DNA of 56,420 nt from assembly GCF_014648195.1 (NCBI RefSeq), contig NZ_BMQQ01000013.1:1454-57873 (forward strand). Reading direction: 5' to 3'. The notes beneath the pieces are model-generated. The model did not search any database. It was not told where the DNA came from and saw only the letters and a list, made by a program, of their open reading frames with translations. Both the position numbers and the translations under genes were made by a program. Below are positions 23,063 to 30,827 of the stretch, piece by piece. Position 1 is the stretch's first letter. Each line of letters begins with the position of its first letter. This DNA is from Streptomyces purpureus. GTDB taxonomy: Bacteria > Actinomycetota > Actinomycetes > Streptomycetales > Streptomycetaceae.

Positions 23063-23378
23063 GTGGAAGGGCCGAAAGTCCTTCCACTCGAACGTTTAGG
23101 CTGCCATCCACCCCATAGAAGTACGGCTGTGACCTAGCCGACACCGAGGAATCAAAAAAAACTTCTCGGAAGGGGTTGTATCCGCAGCCGAGGTTTGCGA
23201 ATCTCTACATGGCGATCGGGACGGCCCGCAAGACCGGCCTCCACTGAGAGCCAGAACCCCTCCTCTTCAAGGACCACACCAGTCCAACTGGCAGTCGGCC
23301 CTTCCCTTGCGGGGGGATTCGTGAAAGCGTTCACATTCACAAGCAACCTGCACGTAATACCAAGGAGAGGTAGCAGCC
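23063..23378 (+). promoter_or_regulatory. Long upstream/leader region of wblE
   Basis: 316 bp without a gene. It contains an A-run near 23153-23160, the inverted repeat GTGAA-AGCG-TTCAC at 23321-23334, and AAGGAGAGG as the wblE ribosome binding site at about 23362-23370. Conserved-looking sequence suggests promoters and a long 5' untranslated leader, but no known riboswitch class is recognised. Confidence 0.5.
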
Positions 23379-23636
23379 ATGGACTGGCGTCACAACGCCG
23401 TTTGTCGTGAGGAAGACCCCGAGCTGTTCTTCCCCATCGGCAACACCGGTCCTGCGCTGCTGCAGATCGAGGAAGCCAAGGCCGTCTGCCGCCGCTGCCC
23501 CGTCATGGAGCAGTGCCTGCAGTGGGCGCTCGAGTCCGGCCAGGACTCCGGCGTCTGGGGTGGCCTCAGCGAGGACGAGCGCCGTGCCATGAAGCGCCGC
23601 GCCGCTCGCAACCGGGCGCGCAACGCCAGCGCCTGA
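23379..23636 (+). CDS. wblE: WhiB-like iron-sulfur regulator WblE
   Basis: An 85-aa protein. The four cysteines C9, C37, C40 and C46 (C...C-x2-C-x5-C) bind a [4Fe-4S] cluster; GVWGG (58-62) is the WhiB turn, followed by the basic C-terminal tail (MKRRAARNRARNASA) that contacts DNA with sigma region 4. This matches the WblE/WhiB1 group, which is essential or near-essential in actinobacteria and senses redox or NO. Context between a lipid kinase and a PdtaS-like kinase agrees with SCO5240. A long hairpin separates it from the convergent kinase gene. Confidence 0.95.
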   Translation: MDWRHNAVCREEDPELFFPIGNTGPALLQIEEAKAVCRRCPVMEQCLQWALESGQDSGVWGGLSEDERRAMKRRAARNRARNASA

Positions 23637-23733
23637 CGCCCCCCGTTACGAGCCTGAGCCCGCGGCGCCGCGTACACAGCGTACGCATTCACCGCCCCCC
23701 GAGCCGCAGCGCGCAGTAGTAACCCAAAGCGTT

Positions 23734-23769
23734 CGAGCCCCGGACCGTGATCTCACGGTCCGGGGCTCG
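23734..23769. terminator. Bidirectional terminator, wblE / histidine kinase
   Basis: A perfect 17-bp stem (23734-23750 with 23753-23769) with a 2-base turn between convergent wblE and the sensor kinase gene, 15 bp past the kinase stop. Confidence 0.9.
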
Positions 23770-23783
23770 CTGCTGTTCAGCTG

Positions 23784-25250
23784 CTACTTCTGGGGCAGGA
23801 CGGGGATGTCGAGGACGACCCGGGTGCCCCGCTCCGGGCCAGGCTGCATGTCGAACGCGCCGCCCAACTCCCCTTCCACCAGCGTCCGTACGATCTGCAG
23901 ACCGAGGTTCCCGGCGCGCTGCGGGTCGAAGCCCTCGGGCAGGCCGCGGCCGTCGTCCTGGACGGTGATGAGCAGCCGGGCGTCGGTGCGGAGTTCGCCG
24001 CGGACCGCCGTGACCTCGACCGTGCCCTCGTCGCCGGGGGCGAAGGCGTGCTCCAGGGCGTTCTGCAGGATCTCGGTGAGGACCATCGAGAGCGGGGTGG
24101 CGACCTCGGCGTCGAGGATGCCGAAGCGGCCGTTGCGCCGGCAGGCCACCTTCCCCGGCGAGATCTCGGCGACCATCGAGATGACGCGGTCCGCGATCTC
24201 GTCGAACTCGACCCGCTCGTCGAGGTTCTGGGAGAGCGTCTCGTGCACGATCGCGATCGAACCCACGCGCCTGACCGCCTCGTTGAGCGCCTCGCGGCCG
24301 CGGTCGGAGTCCATCCGGCGGGCCTGCAGGCGCAGCAGCGCGGCCACCGTCTGGAGGTTGTTCTTGACCCGGTGGTGGATCTCCCGGATGGTGGCGTCCT
24401 TGGTGATCAACTCCCGCTCGCGCCGCCGGAGTTCCGTGACGTCCCGGAGCAGCACGAGCGATCCGATGCGGGTGCCCTTGGGCTTGAGCGGGATGGCGCG
24501 CAGCTGGATGACCCCGCCGTTGCCCTCGACTTCGGTCTCCCGGGGGGCGTAACCGCTGGCCAGCTTGACCAGGGCCTCGTCGACCGGGCCGCGGGAGGGG
24601 GCCAGTTCGGCCGTGATCTGGCCGAGGTGCTGGCCGACGAGATCGGCGGCGAGGCCGAGGCGGTGGTACGCGGAGAGCGCGTTGGGCGAGGCGTACTGCA
24701 CGACCCCGTCGGCGTCCAGCCGGATCAGGCCGTCGCCGGCGCGCGGGGACGCGTCCATGTCGACCTGCTGGCCGGGGAAGGGGAAGGCGCCGGCCGCGAT
24801 CATCTGGGCGAGGTCGGAGGCGGACTGGAGATAGGTGAGCTCCAGGCGCGAGGGTGTACGGACAGTGAGCAGGTTGGTGTTGCGCGCGATCACGCCCAGT
24901 ACCCGGCCCTCGCGGCGTACGGGGATGGACTCGACCCGTACGGGCACCTCCTCGCGCCACTCCGGGTCGCCCTCGCGCACGATCCGGCCCTCGTCGAGCG
25001 CGGCGTCGAGCAACGGACGGCGGCCGCGTGGAACGAGATGGCCCACCATGTCGTCCTGATAGGAGGTGGGGCCGGTGTTGGGCCGCATCTGCGCGACCGA
25101 GACGTAGCGGGTGCCGTCGAGGGTGGGCACCCACAGGACCAGGTCGGCGAAGGAGAGGTCGGAGAGCAGCTGCCACTCCGAGACCAGCAGATGGAGCCAC
25201 TCGAGGTCGGACTCACTCAGAGCGGTGTGCTGGCGGACGAGGTCGTTCAT
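23784..25250 (-). CDS. PdtaS-like sensor histidine kinase (GAF-PAS-HisKA_2)
   Basis: A 488-aa soluble kinase. The N-terminal GAF-like domain covers about residues 10-150, a PAS domain about 165-280, then the dimerisation/phosphoacceptor box EIHHRVKNNLQTV (H292/H293) of the HisKA_2/HWE-like group and a HATPase with LTEILQNALEHAF (N-box), DDGRGLP and NLGLQIVRTLVEGELGG. This is the layout of Mycobacterium tuberculosis PdtaS, whose partner PdtaR binds RNA; no response regulator is adjacent here. The start is ATG 25250; GTG 25259 is an in-frame alternative, and a GGAGG lies 13 nt before it. A DasR-type operator lies 119 bp upstream. Confidence 0.9.
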   Translation of the reverse strand: MNDLVRQHTALSESDLEWLHLLVSEWQLLSDLSFADLVLWVPTLDGTRYVSVAQMRPNTGPTSYQDDMVGHLVPRGRRPLLDAALDEGRIVREGDPEWREEVPVRVESIPVRREGRVLGVIARNTNLLTVRTPSRLELTYLQSASDLAQMIAAGAFPFPGQQVDMDASPRAGDGLIRLDADGVVQYASPNALSAYHRLGLAADLVGQHLGQITAELAPSRGPVDEALVKLASGYAPRETEVEGNGGVIQLRAIPLKPKGTRIGSLVLLRDVTELRRRERELITKDATIREIHHRVKNNLQTVAALLRLQARRMDSDRGREALNEAVRRVGSIAIVHETLSQNLDERVEFDEIADRVISMVAEISPGKVACRRNGRFGILDAEVATPLSMVLTEILQNALEHAFAPGDEGTVEVTAVRGELRTDARLLITVQDDGRGLPEGFDPQRAGNLGLQIVRTLVEGELGGAFDMQPGPERGTRVVLDIPVLPQK

Positions 25251-25368
25251 GGAGGGCACGTGTGCGAGCGTACCTCCAGGAATTCAGGGTCGGTGAACCT
25301 GGATCTCAGGCCCTTCGTGTTGGAGGATGGGCCGGGAACCACCGTGTTCCGATGGATGGACAGACAAG

Positions 25369-25384
25369 AATGGTCTAGTCCACA
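25369..25384. promoter_or_regulatory. DasR-type operator (dre) upstream of the PdtaS-like kinase
   Basis: AATGGTCTAGTCCACA matches the dre consensus (ACTGGTCTAGACCAGT-like) in the core TGGTCTAG-CCA. It sits 119 bp upstream of the kinase start; the genes to its right also point away from it. The 323-bp gap (25260-25582) otherwise holds only a hairpin. Confidence 0.65.
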
Positions 25385-25399
25385 ATGAAATAGTCAAGC

Positions 25400-25428
25400 T
25401 TCCACCCTCCCCGCACAGGAGGGTGGAA
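25400..25428. terminator. Hairpin in the kinase-tetR gap
   Basis: A perfect 11-bp stem (25400-25410 with 25418-25428) with a 7-nt loop. It could terminate the minus-strand TetR transcript that ends at 25583; the distance is long, so assignment is tentative. Confidence 0.5.
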
Positions 25429-25582
25429 CGAGGTACCCGGCGCTCTCTGCCCTGACTGCGTCGAGACCTCCCACACGGCCGAGGGACCGCACACCCCCGG
25501 CCTGCTGCTCCGGGCTGCGGTGCCGGACGGGTTGAGGGTCCCGTCCTGGCGCCGCGGCCCGCGGGTGTTTCAGGGGGCCGTG

Positions 25583-26194
25583 TCAGCTGCCGGCCGGGGT
25601 GCTCTCCGGCCAGGCCCGCATCGCGGTCTCCGCGAGCATCTCCAGCTCCTCCCTGGTGGCGCCGTCCCGCGCCTGCTGGGACATGCCCTGCATCACACCG
25701 CCGCTGAAGCGGGCGAGCGCGCGGGCGTCGGTGGACGGCGGCAGGAGGCCCGCCGCGATGTCGGCACGGATACGGGACTCGAAGGCGTCGAGCGTGGCCT
25801 GGCGCCGCTCGCGCAGCGCCTGCTCGACCTCGGGGGTGCCGCAGTTGATCGCCGCGGCGATCATGAGGCAGCCGAAGGGGTGTGCGGGGTCGGTGAACTC
25901 GGCGGCGGACTCGCGCAGCAGCCGGGCCATGCCGGCACGGGCGGTGGGCTCCTCGGCCAGGGCGCGGGCGCCGAAGGATCCGTACCGCTCGGCGTAGGCC
26001 TCGACCACCTCGCCGAACAGCGCCTTCTTGTCGCCGAAGGCGGCATAGAGGCTGGGCGCGCCGATGCCGATCGCGCGGGTGAGGTCGGCGACGGAGGTGG
26101 TCTCGTAGCCGTGTTCCCAGAAGACCAGCGTCGCCTTTTCGAGGGCCGCGTCGCGGTCGAAGGAGCGGGGCCGGCCGCGCTGTCTGGTCGCCAT
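25583..26194 (-). CDS. TetR-family regulator
   Basis: A 203-aa protein. ATG 26194 gives MATRQRGRPRSFDRDAALEK, the common TetR N-terminus; ATG 26203 (three residues longer) is the alternative. The helix-turn-helix is SVADLTRAIGIGAPSLYAAF, and the ligand domain begins near FGEVVEAYAERYG. Regulators of this type control efflux or oxidoreductase genes, but no partner gene is adjacent except nagB, 213 bp away and divergent. A palindrome overlaps its own promoter, suggesting autoregulation. Functional target unknown. Confidence 0.88.
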   Translation of the reverse strand: MATRQRGRPRSFDRDAALEKATLVFWEHGYETTSVADLTRAIGIGAPSLYAAFGDKKALFGEVVEAYAERYGSFGARALAEEPTARAGMARLLRESAAEFTDPAHPFGCLMIAAAINCGTPEVEQALRERRQATLDAFESRIRADIAAGLLPPSTDARALARFSGGVMQGMSQQARDGATREELEMLAETAMRAWPESTPAGS

Positions 26195-26207
26195 GCCCGC
26201 CATTTTA

Positions 26208-26219
26208 TAGCGCCCGCTA
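26208..26219. promoter_or_regulatory. Candidate TetR autoregulatory operator
   Basis: TAGCG-CC-CGCTA, a 5-bp inverted repeat directly upstream of the TetR start codon. A position this close to the start fits autorepression. Confidence 0.4.
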
Positions 26220-26362
26220 GAGAAAATCGGGCGGCGCGGGCTCCCGGTGGCTGGGCCCGTCCGCACGGCCGACCATGGAGGTGCGCGCACCCGTCGGCGG
26301 AGCCCCGCGGCGCCGGTCCGGGGTTCGAACGAGCACCCGCCCGGCGGGCCCCATTCTGCTAG

Positions 26363-26378
26363 ATTGGTCTATACCACC
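26363..26378. promoter_or_regulatory. DasR operator (dre) upstream of nagB
   Basis: ATTGGTCTATACCACC, 30 bp before the nagB start, with core TGGTCTATACCA almost perfectly palindromic. nagB is an established DasR target in S. coelicolor. Confidence 0.85.
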
Positions 26379-26407
26379 GAGACCCCTTTCAGATCGGCAG
26401 GCCCAGC

Positions 26408-27193
26408 GTGGAAGTTGTCATCGTTCCGGACGCCAAGGCAGGCGGCGAGCTCATCGCTGAGGGCATCGCCGGCCTTCTGCGCCGCAAGCCCGACGCCCTG
26501 CTCGGCGTGGCCACCGGCTCGACTCCGCTGCCCATCTACGACGCCCTGATCTCCCAGGTCCGCTCCGGCGCGGTGGACGCCTCCCGTGCCCGGATCGCCC
26601 AGCTCGACGAGTACGTGGGGCTGCCGGCCGGCCACCCAGAGTCCTACCGCTCGACCGTGCTGCGCCAGGTCGTCCAGCCCCTCGGGCTGCCCGAGTCCTC
26701 CTTCATGGGCCCGGACGGCTCCGCCGAGGACGTCCAGGCCGCCTGCGAGGCGTACGACCGTCAGCTGGCCGAGGCCGGCGGCGTGGACCTGCAGATCCTG
26801 GGCATCGGCACCGACGGGCACATCGGTTTCAACGAGCCGTACTCCTCGCTCGCCTCGCGCACCCGGATCAAGACGCTGACCGAGCAGACCCGGATCGACA
26901 ACGCGCGCTTCTTCGACAACGACATCGAGCAGGTGCCGCACCACGTCATCACCCAGGGCATCGGCACCATCCTGGAGGCCCGCCACCTGGTGCTGCTTGC
27001 CACCGGCGAGGGCAAGGCGGAGGCCGTGGCGCAGACCGTCGAGGGCCCGGTCGCCGCGATCGTGCCGGCCTCCGCGCTCCAGCTGCACCCGCACGCCACG
27101 GTCGTGGTGGACGAGGCCGCGGCCGCCAAGCTCAAGCACGCCGACTACTTCCGGCACACCTACGCGAACAAGCCCGCCTGGCAGGGCATCTAG
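26408..27193 (+). CDS. nagB: Glucosamine-6-phosphate deaminase
   Basis: A 261-aa protein of family length. GTG start at 26408. The signature LDEYVGL (D67) and the catalytic GIGTDGHIGFNEP (D136, H138, E143) are intact. It converts glucosamine-6-phosphate to fructose-6-phosphate and ammonia, the last step of GlcNAc use. Glucosamine-6-phosphate, its substrate, is also an effector that releases DasR from DNA. A dre site lies 30 bp upstream and a 21-bp-stem terminator follows. Confidence 0.96.
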   Translation: MEVVIVPDAKAGGELIAEGIAGLLRRKPDALLGVATGSTPLPIYDALISQVRSGAVDASRARIAQLDEYVGLPAGHPESYRSTVLRQVVQPLGLPESSFMGPDGSAEDVQAACEAYDRQLAEAGGVDLQILGIGTDGHIGFNEPYSSLASRTRIKTLTEQTRIDNARFFDNDIEQVPHHVITQGIGTILEARHLVLLATGEGKAEAVAQTVEGPVAAIVPASALQLHPHATVVVDEAAAAKLKHADYFRHTYANKPAWQGI

Positions 27194-27213
27194 CACCCGG
27201 CGAGGACGAACGT

Positions 27214-27258
27214 ACGGCGAAGGGCCGGCACCCCTGGGGGGTGCCGGCCCTTCGCCGT
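27214..27258. terminator. Bidirectional terminator nagB / nagZ-like
   Basis: A perfect 21-bp stem (27214-27234 with 27238-27258) with a 3-base loop between convergent nagB and the glycosidase gene. Confidence 0.92.
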
Positions 27259-27273
27259 GGCGGGCGGATGCCG

Positions 27274-28794
27274 TCAGGCGCCCGCGATGACCTCGGCGGC
27301 GGCGATCCCGCAGACGCGGGCCGCGCCCCGGGTGGCGATGTGCAGGGCGCCGCGGGGCGCGGCCCGGTCGATGCCCATCTCGACGACGACGGTGCCGGGG
27401 CGGGCGGCGATCAGGGCGTCCAGGGCGCGCTCCATCCAGGGGTGGCGGTGGGCGTCCCGGACGACGGCCACGATCCGGCGCTCCCCCGCCGCCGCGAGCA
27501 CATCCTCGGCCGTGGCGTCCTCGCCGTACGTGCCGCCGGCCGTGCCGGGCAGCAGCCTTGCCAGCTCGGCCGCGACGCCCCAGGGGGTCTCGTCGCCGAC
27601 GGCGATGTTGGGGACGGGCGTGAAGGAGGCCACGTACGGGGCCGAGGTGAGGGGCTCGTACGGCAGGGTCGCGGCCGTCACCTTCACCGCGCGGCGGGCG
27701 GCCACCAGACCGATGTCGGTGCCGGGCGCGGTCCCCTCCTGCGTTGCCGCGCCCGGCTCCGGAACAGCCCCCCTGGCCCGGTGCGCCTGGGTCCAGGACG
27801 CGAGGGCGCGTACCCGCGCCGCCGCGTCGGCCAGCCGCTCCTCGGACAGTTCGCCGGTCCTCACCGCCTGGACCAGCGCGTCGCGCAGCCGCAGAACGAT
27901 GTCCTCGTCGGCCAGGCCGCCGCCGACGCAGATGGCGTCGGCACCCGCGGCGATCGCGAGGACGGAGCCGCGCTCGATGCCGTACACCGCCGAGATGGCC
28001 TGCATCTCCATGCCGTCGGTGACGATGAGTCCGTCGAAGCCCAGTTCCTGGCGGAGCAGACCGGTGAGGATCTGCGGGCTCAGGGTGGCCGGGCGGTCGG
28101 GGTCGAGCGCGGGGAGCAGGATATGCGCGCTCATCACCGCTTTGGAACCCGCCGCGACAGCCGCGCGGAAAGGCACCAGCTCACGGGCGTGCAGTGTGTC
28201 GAGGTCCACATCGATCCGGGGCATCGCGAGGTGCGAGTCGACATTGGTGTCGCCATGCCCGGGGAAGTGCTTGGTGCAGGCGGCGACACCGGCGGCCTGG
28301 AGTCCTTCGACGTACGCGACCGTGTGACGGGCCGCCAGATCGGTGCCGGGGCCGAAGGATCGCACCCCGATGACCGGATTGTCAGGGTTCGAGTTGACAT
28401 CGGCGGAAGGTGCCCAGTTGAGGTCGACCCCGCAGGCGGCGAGGCGGCGGCCCATCTCATGGGCGACGGCCCGGGTCAGCTCCACGTCGTCGACCGAGCC
28501 GAGCGCGTAGTTGCCCGGGAAGGAGGAGCCGTCCCGCACCTCCAGGCGGGTGACGTCACCGCCCTCCTCGTCGATGGCGACCAGGACGTCGTCCCGCTCC
28601 GACCGCAGCCGGGCGGTGAGCGCGGCGAGCTGCTCGGGCGTGGCGATGTTGCGGCCGAAGAGTCCGACCGAGGAGAGGCCTTCACCGATGCGGCGCAGCA
28701 GCCAGTCCGGCGCGGTGGTGCCGACGAAACCGGGCTGCAGGACGGTCAGGGCGTCCCGGGTGAGGGTGCTGGTGCCGGATACGAGCGTCGTCAT
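27274..28794 (-). CDS. nagZ: Beta-N-acetylglucosaminidase, GH3 (NagZ-like)
   Basis: A 506-aa protein. ATG 28794; the open frame continues upstream only as antisense of the permease gene. GH3 catalytic domain with IDEEGGDVTRLE, the NagZ-type loop KHFPGHGDTNVDSH (175-188) supplying the His general acid/base, and the nucleophile D260 in IVTDGMEM. An extra C-terminal alpha/beta domain is present, as in actinobacterial homologues. No signal peptide, so it should act in the cytoplasm on imported chitobiose or muropeptide sugars, releasing GlcNAc. It is 8 bp downstream of dasC and part of the das cluster. Confidence 0.92.
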   Translation of the reverse strand: MTTLVSGTSTLTRDALTVLQPGFVGTTAPDWLLRRIGEGLSSVGLFGRNIATPEQLAALTARLRSERDDVLVAIDEEGGDVTRLEVRDGSSFPGNYALGSVDDVELTRAVAHEMGRRLAACGVDLNWAPSADVNSNPDNPVIGVRSFGPGTDLAARHTVAYVEGLQAAGVAACTKHFPGHGDTNVDSHLAMPRIDVDLDTLHARELVPFRAAVAAGSKAVMSAHILLPALDPDRPATLSPQILTGLLRQELGFDGLIVTDGMEMQAISAVYGIERGSVLAIAAGADAICVGGGLADEDIVLRLRDALVQAVRTGELSEERLADAAARVRALASWTQAHRARGAVPEPGAATQEGTAPGTDIGLVAARRAVKVTAATLPYEPLTSAPYVASFTPVPNIAVGDETPWGVAAELARLLPGTAGGTYGEDATAEDVLAAAGERRIVAVVRDAHRHPWMERALDALIAARPGTVVVEMGIDRAAPRGALHIATRGAARVCGIAAAEVIAGA

Positions 28795-28802
28795 GGGGCG
28801 CG

Positions 28803-29678
28803 TTATCCCTTCACGGCGCCGGCGGTCATACCGCCGACGGCCCGGCGCTGGAGGAAGACGAAGACGATGAGCACGGGGAGGGCGAAGAGGGTGGAGGCGG
28901 CCATGGTGGCGCCCCAGTCGCTGCCGAAGGCGGTCTGGAACTGGGTGAGCCAGAGCGTCAGGGTCTGCGCCTCCTTGTCCTTGTTCAGGACCAGGACCAT
29001 CGCGAACTCGTTCCAGGCGGTGATGAAGCCGAAGAGCGAGGTGGACATCAGACCGGGCGCGAGCAGCGGGAAGATCACCTTGCGGAAGGCCTGGCCGCGG
29101 GTGCAACCGTCGATCTGCGCGGCCTCCTCCAGCTCGACCGGCACGGCGGCGATGAAGCCGCGCAGGGTCCAGATGGTGAAGGGCAGCACCATCACGAAGT
29201 AGATGAGGGTGAGCAGCGGGATGCTGTTCAGCATGTCGCCGTCGCGGGCGATCATGTACATCGCGATGACCATGACCTCCCAGGGGGCCATCTGCGCCAT
29301 CATCACGGTCAGTACGAGGCCCTTGCGGCCCTTGAACCTCATCCGGGCGATGGCGAAGCTGGCGGCCAGGGCGACGACCAGGGCGAGGAGCACCGCGCCG
29401 ACGGTGACCAGCAGGCTGTTGGTCACATAGGTCCAGAAGAGGTCGACGCCGGTCGCCGTGGTGTAGTTCTCCGTCGTCGGGGAGAAGAGGAAGACCGGGT
29501 CCTTGGTCAGGATCTCGCTCTGCGGCTTCAGCGAGGACGAGAACATCCAGTAGACCGGGAAGACGAAGACCAGGGCGAGGACGATGGCCGTGACGTTCTT
29601 GGCGACGGCTCCGACGCGCAGGGGCTTCTTCGTACGCAGCGTCTGGGCGGGCCGCGGCGTGCGGGTGAGGGTGCTCAA
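28803..29678 (-). CDS. dasC: Chitobiose ABC transporter permease DasC
   Basis: A 291-aa protein. The TTG start overlaps the dasB stop by 4 bp (TTGA), so the two are translationally coupled. Six membrane segments; the EAA loop EEAAQIDGCTRGQAFRKVIF docks the ATPase. Forms the membrane channel with DasB for N,N'-diacetylchitobiose import. No ATPase gene is present; MsiK, encoded elsewhere, energises this transporter in Streptomyces. Confidence 0.93.
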   Translation of the reverse strand: MSTLTRTPRPAQTLRTKKPLRVGAVAKNVTAIVLALVFVFPVYWMFSSSLKPQSEILTKDPVFLFSPTTENYTTATGVDLFWTYVTNSLLVTVGAVLLALVVALAASFAIARMRFKGRKGLVLTVMMAQMAPWEVMVIAMYMIARDGDMLNSIPLLTLIYFVMVLPFTIWTLRGFIAAVPVELEEAAQIDGCTRGQAFRKVIFPLLAPGLMSTSLFGFITAWNEFAMVLVLNKDKEAQTLTLWLTQFQTAFGSDWGATMAASTLFALPVLIVFVFLQRRAVGGMTAGAVKG

Positions 29679-30697
29679 CTCTCATCCTCCTGCTTCAGGA
29701 TCAGACGGAAGTAGAAGGACATGGCCGCGATCAGCATCAGGATGGTGAGGATGGAGATCGCCGCGGCGAGGCCGTAGTGCTGCTGCCCGAGGCCCTCGAT
29801 GTAGGCGTAGACGGGGAGCGTCTCGGAGCCGCGGTCGGGGCCGCCGAGGTTCATGGCGTACACCTGCGCGAACGCCTTGAAGATCCAGATGACTTCGAGG
29901 AACGTGGTGATCATGAAGAACGGCTTGAGGTTGGGGAAGACCACGGACCAGAAGGTCCGCCAGCCGCTCGCGCCGTCCATCCGGGCGGCCTCGTAGAGCT
30001 CGGTGCCGACCGTGGTCAGGCCCGCGTACATGTTCAGGGCGACGAACGGGATGGAGCCCCAGACGAGCAGGATCATCACGATGACCAGCGTGGAGAAGCC
30101 GGTCTCGAACCAGTTGTGCTGCTCGTAGCCGGCGAAGCCGAGCGTGCGCATCAGCCAGTTGACGACACCGAACTGCTCGTCGAAGAGCCACCTGAAGACG
30201 GTGACGGAGGCGACGATCGGCATCGCCCAGGCGAACATCAGCGCCAGGGACAGGACCAGCCGCATCTTCTTGCCGAGCCGGTTGAGGAGCAGGCCGATCA
30301 GGGTGCCGAGAAGCATGATGAGGGCGACGTTCGCGGCCGTGAAGCCGACGCTGCGGACGACCACGCCCCAGAAGTCGGCGTCACCCAGCAGCTTGGTGTA
30401 GTTCTCGAAGCCGATCCAGACGGTCTCGCGCGTGATCATCTCGCGCTTGTTGACCTGCTGGAAGGAGAGGACCACATTGCGGATCAGCGGGTAGAGCAGC
30501 AGCACCGCCATGGAGAGCAGGGCGGGCGCGACGAGCAGGTACGGCAGCAGCCCGCCGGGCAGGGAGCGTCTGCCGCGCGGGGGCTGAAGGACTTCCTTCG
30601 GGCCGGAAGGGGGTGGCGGAGTCTTCGACTTCCCTGCCGCCCTCCCGGGCGCGTCCACAGGAGCGGCCGTCGCCGTTCCCTGGGAGTCCACGGTCAT
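29675..30697 (-). CDS. dasB: Chitobiose ABC transporter permease DasB
   Basis: A 340-aa protein. ATG 30697 with AGGA 9 nt upstream. A Pro-rich cytoplasmic N-terminus (about 45 residues) precedes six membrane segments; the EAA loop is YEAARMDGASGWRTFWSVVF. The MalF-type partner of DasC. Separated from dasA by 130 bp containing a very stable hairpin, so probably expressed at a lower level than the binding protein. Confidence 0.93.
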   Translation of the reverse strand: MTVDSQGTATAAPVDAPGRAAGKSKTPPPPSGPKEVLQPPRGRRSLPGGLLPYLLVAPALLSMAVLLLYPLIRNVVLSFQQVNKREMITRETVWIGFENYTKLLGDADFWGVVVRSVGFTAANVALIMLLGTLIGLLLNRLGKKMRLVLSLALMFAWAMPIVASVTVFRWLFDEQFGVVNWLMRTLGFAGYEQHNWFETGFSTLVIVMILLVWGSIPFVALNMYAGLTTVGTELYEAARMDGASGWRTFWSVVFPNLKPFFMITTFLEVIWIFKAFAQVYAMNLGGPDRGSETLPVYAYIEGLGQQHYGLAAAISILTILMLIAAMSFYFRLILKQEDES

Positions 30698-30780
30698 GGT
30701 CTTATTCCTCGCGGTTCTGGGGCTCCCGCGCCCACCGGGGCGCGGCCCGCGGGGGAGCGGGCCGCTGTTCACTGCGGTGG

Positions 30781-30818
30781 CCCGGGGGCGCGGCCGGAAC
30801 TCCGGCCGCGCCCCCGGG
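30781..30818. terminator. Stable hairpin in the dasA-dasB gap
   Basis: A perfect 17-bp GC stem (30781-30797 with 30802-30818) with a 4-nt loop, 10 bp after the dasA stop. Intergenic hairpins after binding-protein genes commonly stop or stabilise the upstream transcript, giving an excess of binding protein. Confidence 0.85.
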
Positions 30819-30827
30819 CGTCTCCTG

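Noticed and set aside
28795..29685. Upstream extension of the nagZ-like frame
   Set aside because: The extra 297 codons run in another frame through dasC and lack any fold; the family N-terminus begins at 28794.
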